Below, in pieces: positions 52,698-60,025 of a DNA stretch of 64,000 nt. The notes under the pieces were generated by a model. That model saw only the letters and a list, made by a program, of their open reading frames with translations. It was not told where the DNA came from and made no database searches. The DNA comes from Phycisphaerales bacterium. Its GTDB lineage: Bacteria; Planctomycetota; Phycisphaerae; Phycisphaerales; UBA1924. The position numbers were made by a program, and so were the translations under genes. The first letter of the stretch is position 1. Each line of letters begins with the position of its first letter. Where the stretch lies: NCBI GenBank assembly GCA_029260555.1, contig JAJDCZ010000011.1, positions 17,561-81,560 of the forward strand, in the 5' to 3' direction.

Positions 52698-53414
52698 TTA
52701 TGGTGTGGAGTTATCGGTCTTGCGAGTTTTCCATACGCGAACAGCTTCTGGCTCGCGCGCATACATGGGTGCCAGTGCATCAGCGGGGGTATTTTTCAGC
52801 GTCAGTGATGCTTTCAGACATGCAACAGCACTCAGTCTGGGCTCGATGATACTCATGCCCAGTTCCTGCGCACGCGTGCGCATTGACTCTGGCAAAAAAC
52901 TGTCTCCGACCAGTGTTTTTATGCCTTGAGAGTGCAGACCCGGGAGTTGATCTGCCTGGATGATCCCCGCAACAGTCCCCAGCGAACTTTGCACATTTTC
53001 AAACACTGTCGCGTGGGTGGACTCTCGTTTTGAGCACAAACAGACCAGTGTTGGCTCTGAAACAGGTTCGATGCTCCTGGCGACCACCAGTGCTGAAGGC
53101 ACCTCGATGCACAAGGCTCCCGTAGCCATACTCAAAGCTTTAGTGGTGGCGACTGCGATTCGCAAAGCAGTGAAGCCTCCGGGTCCGACCGAAACAGCAA
53201 TGTGCGACAGCTCCATGGGCGCGATGCACAATCGTTTTGTCAGCCGATCGATGGCAGGCATGAGCAGGTCGTCATGCCGATTGCCTTGCCCAAGAAGTTC
53301 AACACCCAGGATGGTGTTGTGTGCATCAGCAATGGCGACTCCGGGACCATGAAGTGGACCTGGCGAAGCTGAGGGGTTGGATGTCTCTATTGCCAGGCGA
53401 TACGGGCTGTTCAT
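52698..53414 (-). CDS. tsaB: tRNA threonylcarbamoyladenosine synthesis protein TsaB
   Basis: A 238-aa ASKHA-fold protein that assists TsaD in making the t6A37 modification of ANN-decoding tRNAs. ATG 53414 (MNSPYRLAIETSNP) fits the family start; the longer open frame to 53630 overlaps the arfB gene and is Pro/Gln-rich noise. The N-terminal IETS and the segment IAVSVGPGGFTALRIAVATTKAL (about 75-97), the best TsaB landmark, are both present. The gene follows the ArfB-like gene by 20 nt. tsaC, tsaD and tsaE are not in the window. Confidence 0.92.
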   Translation of the reverse strand: MNSPYRLAIETSNPSASPGPLHGPGVAIADAHNTILGVELLGQGNRHDDLLMPAIDRLTKRLCIAPMELSHIAVSVGPGGFTALRIAVATTKALSMATGALCIEVPSALVVARSIEPVSEPTLVCLCSKRESTHATVFENVQSSLGTVAGIIQADQLPGLHSQGIKTLVGDSFLPESMRTRAQELGMSIIEPRLSAVACLKASLTLKNTPADALAPMYAREPEAVRVWKTRKTDNSTP

Positions 53415-53434
53415 TGCATCAGCGTAGGGGCGTG

Positions 53435-53920
53435 TTACTCGGTGTCGTGGCCCGGTTTCTGGCGTTTTTGTTTGATTTGGCTTTTTACATGCTTGGCTTT
53501 GAGTCTGCGGAGGACCGAGCCTCGCGTGGGTCGGGTTTTTTTGCGGACTTTGGGTTCGACCAGTGCTGCCAGCACCAGTCGGCTCAGTTTCTGCACGCAA
53601 AGCCTGCGATTGTCCAGCTGGGTTCGGCATTCATCACACACAATGATCAACTCGTCATGCTTGTTGATCTGGCCTCTGGCTGCGTGAGCAAGGCGGTTTC
53701 GTGCCCGAACACTGATGGGCAAGGCTGTGATCGCAACACGAAGCTGGGCTTTGGTCGCCCGTTTATTGACATTCTGACCTCCCGGGCCAGATGATCGGGC
53801 ATAGGAAAAACCAAGCAAGGCCGAGTCAATATTTACACCTGGCGCCAGCCGAACCCGCGATTCAGAGCAGGAATCTTCATCATCAGCGGAACATTGTCTG
53901 GGGTGTTGTGGGTTTGTCAT
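53435..53920 (-). CDS. arfB: Ribosome rescue factor ArfB-like (class I release-factor domain)
   Basis: A 161-aa protein with the peptidyl-hydrolase GGQ motif in SGPGGQNVNKRATKAQLR (about residues 44-61) and a basic C-terminal tail (KVRKKTRPTR, then KAKHVKSQIKQKRQK) that in ArfB/YaeJ enters the empty mRNA channel of a stalled ribosome. The length is slightly above the usual 140 because of a polar N-terminus. It lacks any codon-recognition domain, so it should free ribosomes without a stop codon in place. A Cys pair in VCDECRTQ is not typical. It forms a probable pair with tsaB downstream. Confidence 0.9.
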   Translation of the reverse strand: MTNPQHPRQCSADDEDSCSESRVRLAPGVNIDSALLGFSYARSSGPGGQNVNKRATKAQLRVAITALPISVRARNRLAHAARGQINKHDELIIVCDECRTQLDNRRLCVQKLSRLVLAALVEPKVRKKTRPTRGSVLRRLKAKHVKSQIKQKRQKPGHDTE

Positions 53921-54008
53921 TTTGCAGCACCTGCCTGCATAGGGTAGGCTTGAACATCTGTTTTCTGACCATCGGCTTATGAGCTGAGCAACCCAATGGA
54001 TCTATCGA

Positions 54009-54881
54009 ATGAAGCGTTGTTCTTTTGCACGATTGTTTGTCAGTTCGGGCGTTTTGAGCTTGATTGTGCTAAGCAGTCCTGTTCAAGCGGGTCAACCCGT
54101 TGAAAATACCAGCGTTACAGAGCTGGATACCAACCCGGTGACGCCTTGGACGGTTCGCATAGAACCTGCAGCGTGGAACCCCGCACCCAGTGGTGATATC
54201 TCCATACCAGGCGGCTCAAACAAAATGAGTGTTGAGAACCTGAATATCGATTCAACACGCATTGCTCCAGCGGGTGAAATCCACCTGCAAAAAGATCGCT
54301 GGAGACTGAGTTTCAGCGGCTTTGGCTTTTCAATCGACCAGACCGCCAGTGCAAGCGCAGGTGATCGCTTCGGAGGCGTGACTCTGGCTGCTGGTGATGC
54401 AATTAAAACGGATCTGAACTTTTCATCATTTGAAGCCACCGTGAGTTATGCGCTGTATCACAAAGCCATGCGGCCACTTGATACTGGTGGGCATGCATTA
54501 GATGCAACTCTTTTCGTGGTTGGCGGGCTTCGCATGTATGATGTTGAGATTGATGTGAGCCTTGGACCCGCTGGCATACAAAGGTCAGCTGATCATCAGT
54601 TTTTTGAGCCCATTGCAGGACTCAAAGGCGAAATGGAGTTGTACGACAAGTTCACCATTGACCTGCAAGCGACGGTGGGTGGTTTTAGTACCGGCAGTGA
54701 TACCAACTCGGCTTCCTTTGATGTCATCGTGGGATTTACCTGGAGGCCGGTCGACTGGGTGGGAGCCCAGTTTGGCTATCGATTGCTGGTGTTTGATCTG
54801 GAAGATGGGGACAGTGCAAACCGTTTCAAGTACCGTGGATCGCTGGCTGGGATCTATGGCGGGGTTGTGGTGCGATTTTAG
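54009..54881 (+). CDS. Exported beta-barrel-like protein of unknown function
   Basis: A 290-aa protein with a clear signal peptide (residues 1-27, cleavage near VQAG). The remainder alternates hydrophobic and polar residues, with repeated amphipathic strands (WRLSFSGFGFSID, DLNFSSFEATVSYALYH, FDVIVGFTWRPVDWVGAQFGYRLLVFDLED) and ends in an aromatic strand GIYGGVVVRF whose final Phe is the usual C-terminal mark of outer-membrane barrel proteins. It is therefore taken as a small outer-membrane barrel. No family name can be given. It stands alone; the start ATG at 54009 has no strong ribosome site. Confidence 0.72.
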   Translation: MKRCSFARLFVSSGVLSLIVLSSPVQAGQPVENTSVTELDTNPVTPWTVRIEPAAWNPAPSGDISIPGGSNKMSVENLNIDSTRIAPAGEIHLQKDRWRLSFSGFGFSIDQTASASAGDRFGGVTLAAGDAIKTDLNFSSFEATVSYALYHKAMRPLDTGGHALDATLFVVGGLRMYDVEIDVSLGPAGIQRSADHQFFEPIAGLKGEMELYDKFTIDLQATVGGFSTGSDTNSASFDVIVGFTWRPVDWVGAQFGYRLLVFDLEDGDSANRFKYRGSLAGIYGGVVVRF

Positions 54882-54882
54882 G

Positions 54883-55047
54883 ATGTTTTTAATTGTGGCA
54901 AGTGCGGTATTGACCTGTGGTTGTGAATCGGCGATACTACGGTGTCAATCATGCAGGATGGAGCTTGACGCGTGCTGGGCTCCAAAGAGCATTCGTGGGT
55001 ATAACGATGGAGGATCGGTACACTTCTCATGCGTAAAGGCAGGCTGA
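54883..55047 (+). CDS. Possible small Cys-rich exported protein
   Basis: A 54-codon frame that begins with ATG one base after the barrel-protein stop, consistent with coupled translation. The first 14 residues are hydrophobic (FLIVASAVLTCGC), followed by a Cys-x2-Cys and further Cys near 31 and 50, with polar surroundings. It could be a tiny lipoprotein or metal-binding peptide. There is no family match and no clear ribosome site, so this is a weak call. Confidence 0.3.
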   Translation: MFLIVASAVLTCGCESAILRCQSCRMELDACWAPKSIRGYNDGGSVHFSCVKAG

Positions 55048-55164
55048 GCGTAAACAGGCTGTCGATTTGTTAGGCATTTGGCCGAATCTGGCCTACCGTC
55101 GTGGTGGGGGGTGTTGAGTTGTGTCCGGTGGTGCTATCGTGCCAGATCGGTCCAGGAAGATCCA

Positions 55165-55524
55165 ATGGCAACAATGACAAAAAAAGAACTGGTTGATCGG
55201 ATTGCAGATCAGACTGACCAGAAACGGGTTGTGGTCAAAAAGACCATACAGGCTTTTCTCGATGAGATTGTCAAGGAGCTGGGCGAAGGCAATCGCATCG
55301 AGTTCCGCGACTTTGGTGTCTTTGAGGTTCGTCATCGCGCAGCGAGACTTGCCCAGAACCCCAAAACACTCGAGCGTGTGCCCGTGCCTGCCAAGCGCAC
55401 GGTCAAGTTCAAGGTTGGTCGCATGATGAAGCTGGCGATGGAACGCCTGGTCGATGCCCCAGCTGAGCTGATCGACCCGCCTGAGATCAAGACCATCTCC
55501 AAAGATCGAACCATAAAATCCTGA
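55165..55524 (+). CDS. HU/IHF-family DNA-binding protein
   Basis: A 119-aa nucleoid protein. The ATG at 55165 follows AGGAAGA and starts with the family's MTKKELVDRIA pattern. The HU core (residues 4-95) has FLDEIVKEL, IEFRDFGVFEVRHRAAR, the proline at the arm tip (NPKTLERVPVPAKRTVKFKVGR), and the closing helix. About 25 residues extend past the normal end (PAELIDPPEIKTISKDRTIKS). HU proteins bend and coat DNA; the dimer would wrap it with the two arms. It converges on nadA with 11 nt between the stops. Confidence 0.93.
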   Translation: MATMTKKELVDRIADQTDQKRVVVKKTIQAFLDEIVKELGEGNRIEFRDFGVFEVRHRAARLAQNPKTLERVPVPAKRTVKFKVGRMMKLAMERLVDAPAELIDPPEIKTISKDRTIKS

Positions 55525-55535
55525 TCACATGCTGA

Positions 55536-56750
55536 TCATGAAGAAGTTATCTGGCAGTCTGGTTGCTGCTGGGTGAGCGTGAGCATGCGATCAATCGCAA
55601 GCAATGCATCGCGCCTGGCATCTTTGTGCACACGGATGACATTGGTCAGTGAATCTGGCGTAGCGTGAATCTGATCCAGTGTCCACAGCAGGTGGGCAGG
55701 GTCGATGCGGTACATGGTTGTGCACAGGCATTGACACTCGCTCAACATGGATACTGCCACGCTTTTGTCTTTGGCGCTTTGTGCGAGTCGATTGACAAGA
55801 TGAACCTCGGTGCCGATGGCAAACCGTGAGCCTGGCTGGGCGTTTTGGACATGATTGATGATGAACTCGGTTGAGCCTGCCAGATCGGCAAGGTCGACCA
55901 CCTCTTTTGTGCATTCTGGATGCACGATGATGGTGGTTTGTGTGTTATTTTGCGCATCAAGCTCGCGCAGTTGCTGACAATGCTCAGGAGTGAAGAGCTT
56001 GTGGACCGAACAGTGCCCCGCCCACAGGATACATGTCGCGTTTTTTAGTTGTGCTGGGGTCATGCCCCCCAGAGGCTCACCCAGATTCATGCGTTTGGGA
56101 TCAAAGACCGCGGTCTGTTTGGCAACATTGATGCCTTGGGCTGCAGCGGTGTTGCGTCCCAGGTGCTGGTCGGGCAGGAAAAGAATTTTGATTTGTTCGC
56201 TGGGTGATTTGGGCACGGTGCCTCCGGCCAGTGCCCAGTGAAAGACGCGGTCAGCGTTGGAAGATGTGCAGCAGGCGCCGCCTTGGGCGCCAACGAAGGC
56301 TTTGACAGCTGCGGTTGAGTTGACATAGGTGATGGGGATGACCCTGCCTTGAAAGCCTTGAGTCTCAAGTTCGCTGTGGATGTTGTTCCAGGCGAAAAGG
56401 GCATCTTCATAAGTTGCCATATCAGCCATGGAGCAGCCCGCGGTGAGATCGGGCAGGAGGACTGCGACATGATCGGGAGTGAGCAGGTCTGCGGTTTCAG
56501 CCATGAAATGCACGCCACAGAAGACGACGAAGCGGGCTGATTGTGTTTGAGCAATGCGGGCAGCTATTTGTGAGAGTCTGAGTGAATCGCCGGTGTGGTC
56601 TGCATGGGCGATGGTGTCATCAGCCTGATAGTGATGACCCAGAATGACGAGGCTTTGCCCAAGTTCCGCTTTGCGCGCACGGATGCGTTGATCAAGCTGA
56701 TCGGGCATGAGACGAAGGTACTGATCAGGGAGAGGGGGTTGCCACAGCAT
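55536..56750 (-). CDS. nadA: Quinolinate synthase
   Basis: A 404-aa enzyme condensing iminoaspartate with dihydroxyacetone phosphate to quinolinate in NAD synthesis. It belongs to the longer NadA type. Recognised parts include VILGHHYQADDTI near 35, VVFCGVHFMAETADLL near 90 with the first cluster Cys, LLPDLTAGCSMADM, ATCILWAGHCSVHKLFTPEH near 235 with the second Cys, VHPECTKEVVDLADLAGSTEFI, and a C-terminal ECQCLCTTMYRI segment with the third Cys. The three cysteines hold a 4Fe-4S cluster. nadB and nadC are absent here. The PilZ gene lies upstream on the same strand. Confidence 0.95.
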   Translation of the reverse strand: MLWQPPLPDQYLRLMPDQLDQRIRARKAELGQSLVILGHHYQADDTIAHADHTGDSLRLSQIAARIAQTQSARFVVFCGVHFMAETADLLTPDHVAVLLPDLTAGCSMADMATYEDALFAWNNIHSELETQGFQGRVIPITYVNSTAAVKAFVGAQGGACCTSSNADRVFHWALAGGTVPKSPSEQIKILFLPDQHLGRNTAAAQGINVAKQTAVFDPKRMNLGEPLGGMTPAQLKNATCILWAGHCSVHKLFTPEHCQQLRELDAQNNTQTTIIVHPECTKEVVDLADLAGSTEFIINHVQNAQPGSRFAIGTEVHLVNRLAQSAKDKSVAVSMLSECQCLCTTMYRIDPAHLLWTLDQIHATPDSLTNVIRVHKDARRDALLAIDRMLTLTQQQPDCQITSS

Positions 56751-56805
56751 AAACAGGCTCCAGAGGTGCTTGTTATGACTGTATTCACTTCAGGTGGTTC
56801 AGGCG

Positions 56806-57129
56806 TTATGCAACAGCGCGAAGTGCGTTGGTCTGGGCGAGCTGCACCGCGACTTCCTGAGATTGGTGTTCGATGGGGCTGGTGCGGACCACGCGAGCCT
56901 TGACCATCTTGCTTTCCATGAGGATGGGCGAATCGGTCCAGCTGACCACGATCAGGATTTCGTCGCCGATGGCAAGACTCCTGGGAGTCTGGACGGTGAG
57001 CGATAACCCGCCCGATGAGACATCGTGCGTGGTGGCAGCCAGGAATTGCCCGGTCTTGGCGTTTCTGATTTTGCAAGGCTTGGCCAGGGGTCGCCTGGCG
57101 TATTGCCTTCGTTCGATTTTCTTGCCCAT
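56806..57129 (-). CDS. PilZ-domain protein
   Basis: A 107-aa single-domain protein. ATG 57129 is chosen because AAGGAG stands at eight bases; a longer start at 57171 is open. The two c-di-GMP binding motifs are present: R-x3-R in ERRQYARRP (residues 6-14) and the D-x-S-x2-G motif in HDVSSGGLSL near 35-44. It should bind cyclic di-GMP and relay it to some target, perhaps motility or exopolysaccharide synthesis; glycan genes start 180 nt away on the other strand. nadA follows after 55 nt. Confidence 0.88.
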   Translation of the reverse strand: MGKKIERRQYARRPLAKPCKIRNAKTGQFLAATTHDVSSGGLSLTVQTPRSLAIGDEILIVVSWTDSPILMESKMVKARVVRTSPIEHQSQEVAVQLAQTNALRAVA

Positions 57130-57310
57130 CAGCCGCTCCTTGGCGTGGGATTTGTTCAGCAGGTGTTCCAAGTTGATCAGTTCGGCTGAATAACCGGGTC
57201 CATCCAGTCAATCCCAAAGCCGAAACCGCCGATAACACCCTTCAGCAACATCCATCGGTCGATTGGTCGGCCGGGCGTGAACAAAAACACCAGTCAGATG
57301 CCGAATCTGC

Positions 57311-58447
57311 ATGGAAATAATGATGAATCCCGAGATGGACCTGAGTATTTTGATCCCGACGAAGAATCGGCTGGGAAAACTGGGCGCGTGTGTGCAAGGT
57401 TTGGCGCAGCAGGATCTGGTTGGGGAGCGGTTTGAAGTGCTGGTGGGGATAGATGGGCCGGATCAGGGGGAATCAGACATTGTGGCCAAGGCTGGTGGAG
57501 CAGAGATGCGGGTTATTGCAACCGATGGCGAGGGGCCTGCCAGTGTACGGAATGTTTTGTTGAATCGGGCGCGGGGACGGCTGGTGCTGTGGCTGAACGA
57601 TGATGTGATCCCCGGTGCGGCGCTGGCAAGGCTGCATGTTGAGGCGCACGAGGAACTGGGCGACGCGGTCGCGATGGTGCTGGGGCAGGCAGACTTTGTG
57701 GTGCCTGAGACAGATTCGATGATGGATCTGCTGACGCGGCAGACATCCATGATCTTTTTTTATGACCAGATGCAAGGTGTATTGAGCCAGAATCCAGCCT
57801 GGGACTGGGGTTTTCGGCACGCATGGACACTGAACTTGTCGATGCCTGCGTCCGCGGCTCGAGGGGCGGGTGGTTTTTGTGAGAAGTTGACCGGGCCTTG
57901 CTATGAAGATATTGAGTTTGCCTGGCGCATGCGAGAACGGTTCGAATCGCCGGTGCTGTATCGACCAGAGGCGCGGGTGCAGCACGATCATCGTATTTTG
58001 ACGCGGGATTATCTACAGCGTGAGTTCATGCTGGGCAAGCAGGCGTGGAATCTTGCAGCGACTTGCCCGGAATGTGCGCAGGAAGTATTTGGACGAGACC
58101 TGATGGATGCTGGAGAACTTCGCTATAGCGCACAGTTTTTCGAGCGAGAGCGGACACTGGCAGCACGATTGTGCAGACAGTTTGTAAAGCTGGACCAGAT
58201 GCCTGCATTATGTGCCGATGGCGGGGAAGGGTTGGTTGAGCTGGTGTATCAGCAGCACCTTTTGCTCAAGCGGTGGGTGTGGAGGCTTGGGTTTCTTGCA
58301 GCTGGGGATGGACAGGTGGATGCAATGTTGAATCTTGAGGCGCTTCTGGAGCAAGATTCGGCGGATAGATGCAATGCACCTGCAGACCCTGACGCTCATA
58401 GATGTCTCGCTGAAGATATATCGCTTGAGCATGCATCCAGGAACTGA
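57311..58447 (+). CDS. Family 2 glycosyltransferase
   Basis: A 378-aa GT-A-type transferase. The first strand LSILIPTKNRLGKLGACVQGL (residues 11-31), the second acidic site VLVGIDGPDQGES, and the metal-binding LVLWLNDDVIPGAALARLHVE (N-D-D near 96) are typical. A later segment GPCYEDIEFAWRMRER (about 200-215) bears the ED motif of the acceptor site. The ATG at 57311 starts the frame, with another ATG four codons on. Its last 182 nt overlap the coding end of the GT4 gene on the opposite strand. Part of a glycan cluster with the genes to 62.8 kb; substrate unknown. Confidence 0.9.
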   Translation: MEIMMNPEMDLSILIPTKNRLGKLGACVQGLAQQDLVGERFEVLVGIDGPDQGESDIVAKAGGAEMRVIATDGEGPASVRNVLLNRARGRLVLWLNDDVIPGAALARLHVEAHEELGDAVAMVLGQADFVVPETDSMMDLLTRQTSMIFFYDQMQGVLSQNPAWDWGFRHAWTLNLSMPASAARGAGGFCEKLTGPCYEDIEFAWRMRERFESPVLYRPEARVQHDHRILTRDYLQREFMLGKQAWNLAATCPECAQEVFGRDLMDAGELRYSAQFFERERTLAARLCRQFVKLDQMPALCADGGEGLVELVYQQHLLLKRWVWRLGFLAAGDGQVDAMLNLEALLEQDSADRCNAPADPDAHRCLAEDISLEHASRN

Positions 58448-59954
58448 TGACGACATCGGTCGCGCCGGTTGATGAGGCGTGGTCTGGGGCGATGATGGGC
58501 AGATTGAAAAGAGTTGAGCCTTGCTTGGCAAGGTCGTCGTCTGTGAAGGCGCAGATGGTGCAGGGGCTGGAGAGGAAGATGTCGCGGAGTTGCTGAGTGT
58601 GGGCGCCGGTGCCATGAACCACGGTGCGGCGGCGGGCGAGTTTTTCGAGCAGTTTTTTAAGTAAGGCAGGCCCTTGCGGGTGGACCGAGCCTGAGCCAAG
58701 AGCCGGGTCGAACTGGCCAAAGGCGCAGGGGCGGTTTGCGGGCCAGATTCTGGGGGGCATGGTGGTGCAGCGGGTGCACAGATCGAGAACTTGCTGGGTG
58801 TGTCGGTCAGTTGAGAAGTGTTTTTGTGCGGTTTTCCAGCAGGATTCTGCCATTGTGTGCCGCTGGGCTGCGGTTAATGTTGCAAATTGTGCAACGGTTT
58901 TGGCCAGTGCGGCACCTGCGGTATGTTCGTCTGCTTCGGGTGAGACATCGGTGATGAAGCCTGTGGCATTGTGCGTGAGGGCCTGGGTTGAGCCGGAGTT
59001 GGTTTTTGTGACGATGGGGATGCAGCCATTGGCGAGGGCTTCGAGGATGGAGAGGCTGAGCCCTTCGTATCGGGAGGGGAGGATGAGGGCGTGTGACTGT
59101 TTGAGGTGTTGTGTGATTTGATGAGGTTGTACGGGGCCGAGGATTGTTATTGTAGGGATGTTTTTGCAGGCGGCTTTGAGTTGGTCATGTGCGGGGCCGT
59201 CGCCGAGGATTGTGATGTGGGCATTGATGTTGAGAGTGTGGAGTTGTGTAGCAAGGTGTGGGAGCGCGAGGATGCGTTTTTGCTGGTGTTCGAGCCGACC
59301 TGTGTAACAGAGGCGAAGAGTTGAGGATGTACTGGATGAGTGGTTGGCGTGATCTGGAGTGACAGGGCTGGAAGTGGGGACAGCGACGCCATAGGGGATG
59401 TGGGTAAGGTCATCGATGCGATGTGTGATGGCGCGTTCAAGGCGTTGATGGATGTGATTGCTGACGGCAACGAAAGCATTGATGATTGATTGATAATGGC
59501 AGAGGATGCGCGTGTCGTAAGCGATGTCGGAATGTTGAAAGCCGATGACCCGGAAGCGGTCTGCAAGTGTGGCGGAGAGCTCGGCAAAGATGCCAAAGCA
59601 GTCTGCGTAGATATTGGGCAGGACCATGACAGGGTGGGTGCTTTGATCAGCGAGTGAGGTGATGGCGTAGTGGTAGGGGGTAATGAAAGGGGTGAGATCA
59701 GATTGGGGCTGATCGAGTGAGGGTAGATGGGTGAGGTCAAAGATGCGAACGCGGGGGTCGATGGGGATATCGAGGCGATTTTGACCAGGTGGTTCAGTGT
59801 GGAGGATGAGGCCTGTGGGGGTGCCGGTTGCGGCGACCTGATTGATGAGGTTGGTGGCGATGGTGACTATGCCGCTGGCGTTGAAGCCTTGCGGGAGGGG
59901 GATGAGCAAGGGGGGGTGCGTCGTTTGGGGGATGGAAGGAGAGGAGGGCGGCAT
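58266..59954 (-). CDS. Family 4 glycosyltransferase with extra C-terminal Rossmann-like domain
   Basis: A 562-aa protein. Residues 1-390 form a GT-B fold glycosyltransferase of the GT4 type: an N-terminal LPQGFNASGIVTIATNLINQ, then LCYTGRLEHQQKRILALPHLA near 215, and the donor-site segment ALILPSRYEGLSLSILEALANGCIPIV near 285-312. From about 440 a second domain reads VVHGTGAHTQQL, then CAFTDDDLAKQG, LPIIAPDHA and DVVISSWMHAQAI, like the Rossmann parts that accompany sugar acetyl- or methyltransferases. The last ~60 residues are Pro/Gln-rich and overlap the GT2 gene on the + strand. The pairing of domains is unusual. Confidence 0.85.
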   Translation of the reverse strand: MPPSSPSIPQTTHPPLLIPLPQGFNASGIVTIATNLINQVAATGTPTGLILHTEPPGQNRLDIPIDPRVRIFDLTHLPSLDQPQSDLTPFITPYHYAITSLADQSTHPVMVLPNIYADCFGIFAELSATLADRFRVIGFQHSDIAYDTRILCHYQSIINAFVAVSNHIHQRLERAITHRIDDLTHIPYGVAVPTSSPVTPDHANHSSSTSSTLRLCYTGRLEHQQKRILALPHLATQLHTLNINAHITILGDGPAHDQLKAACKNIPTITILGPVQPHQITQHLKQSHALILPSRYEGLSLSILEALANGCIPIVTKTNSGSTQALTHNATGFITDVSPEADEHTAGAALAKTVAQFATLTAAQRHTMAESCWKTAQKHFSTDRHTQQVLDLCTRCTTMPPRIWPANRPCAFGQFDPALGSGSVHPQGPALLKKLLEKLARRRTVVHGTGAHTQQLRDIFLSSPCTICAFTDDDLAKQGSTLFNLPIIAPDHASSTGATDVVISSWMHAQAIYLQRDIYERQGLQVHCIYPPNLAPEAPQDSTLHPPVHPQLQETQASTPTA

Positions 59955-60025
59955 GAAGAAACAATCGGTAGAAGGGTGTGTGTTTGTGCAATGTGTGGGC
60001 GTGATGAGCCGATAAGTTGGGGGAT

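Noticed and set aside
53414..53630. Longer start for tsaB
   Set aside because: The extra 72 residues overlap the ArfB-like gene and are Pro/Gln/Thr-rich without similarity to TsaB; ATG 53414 gives the normal protein.
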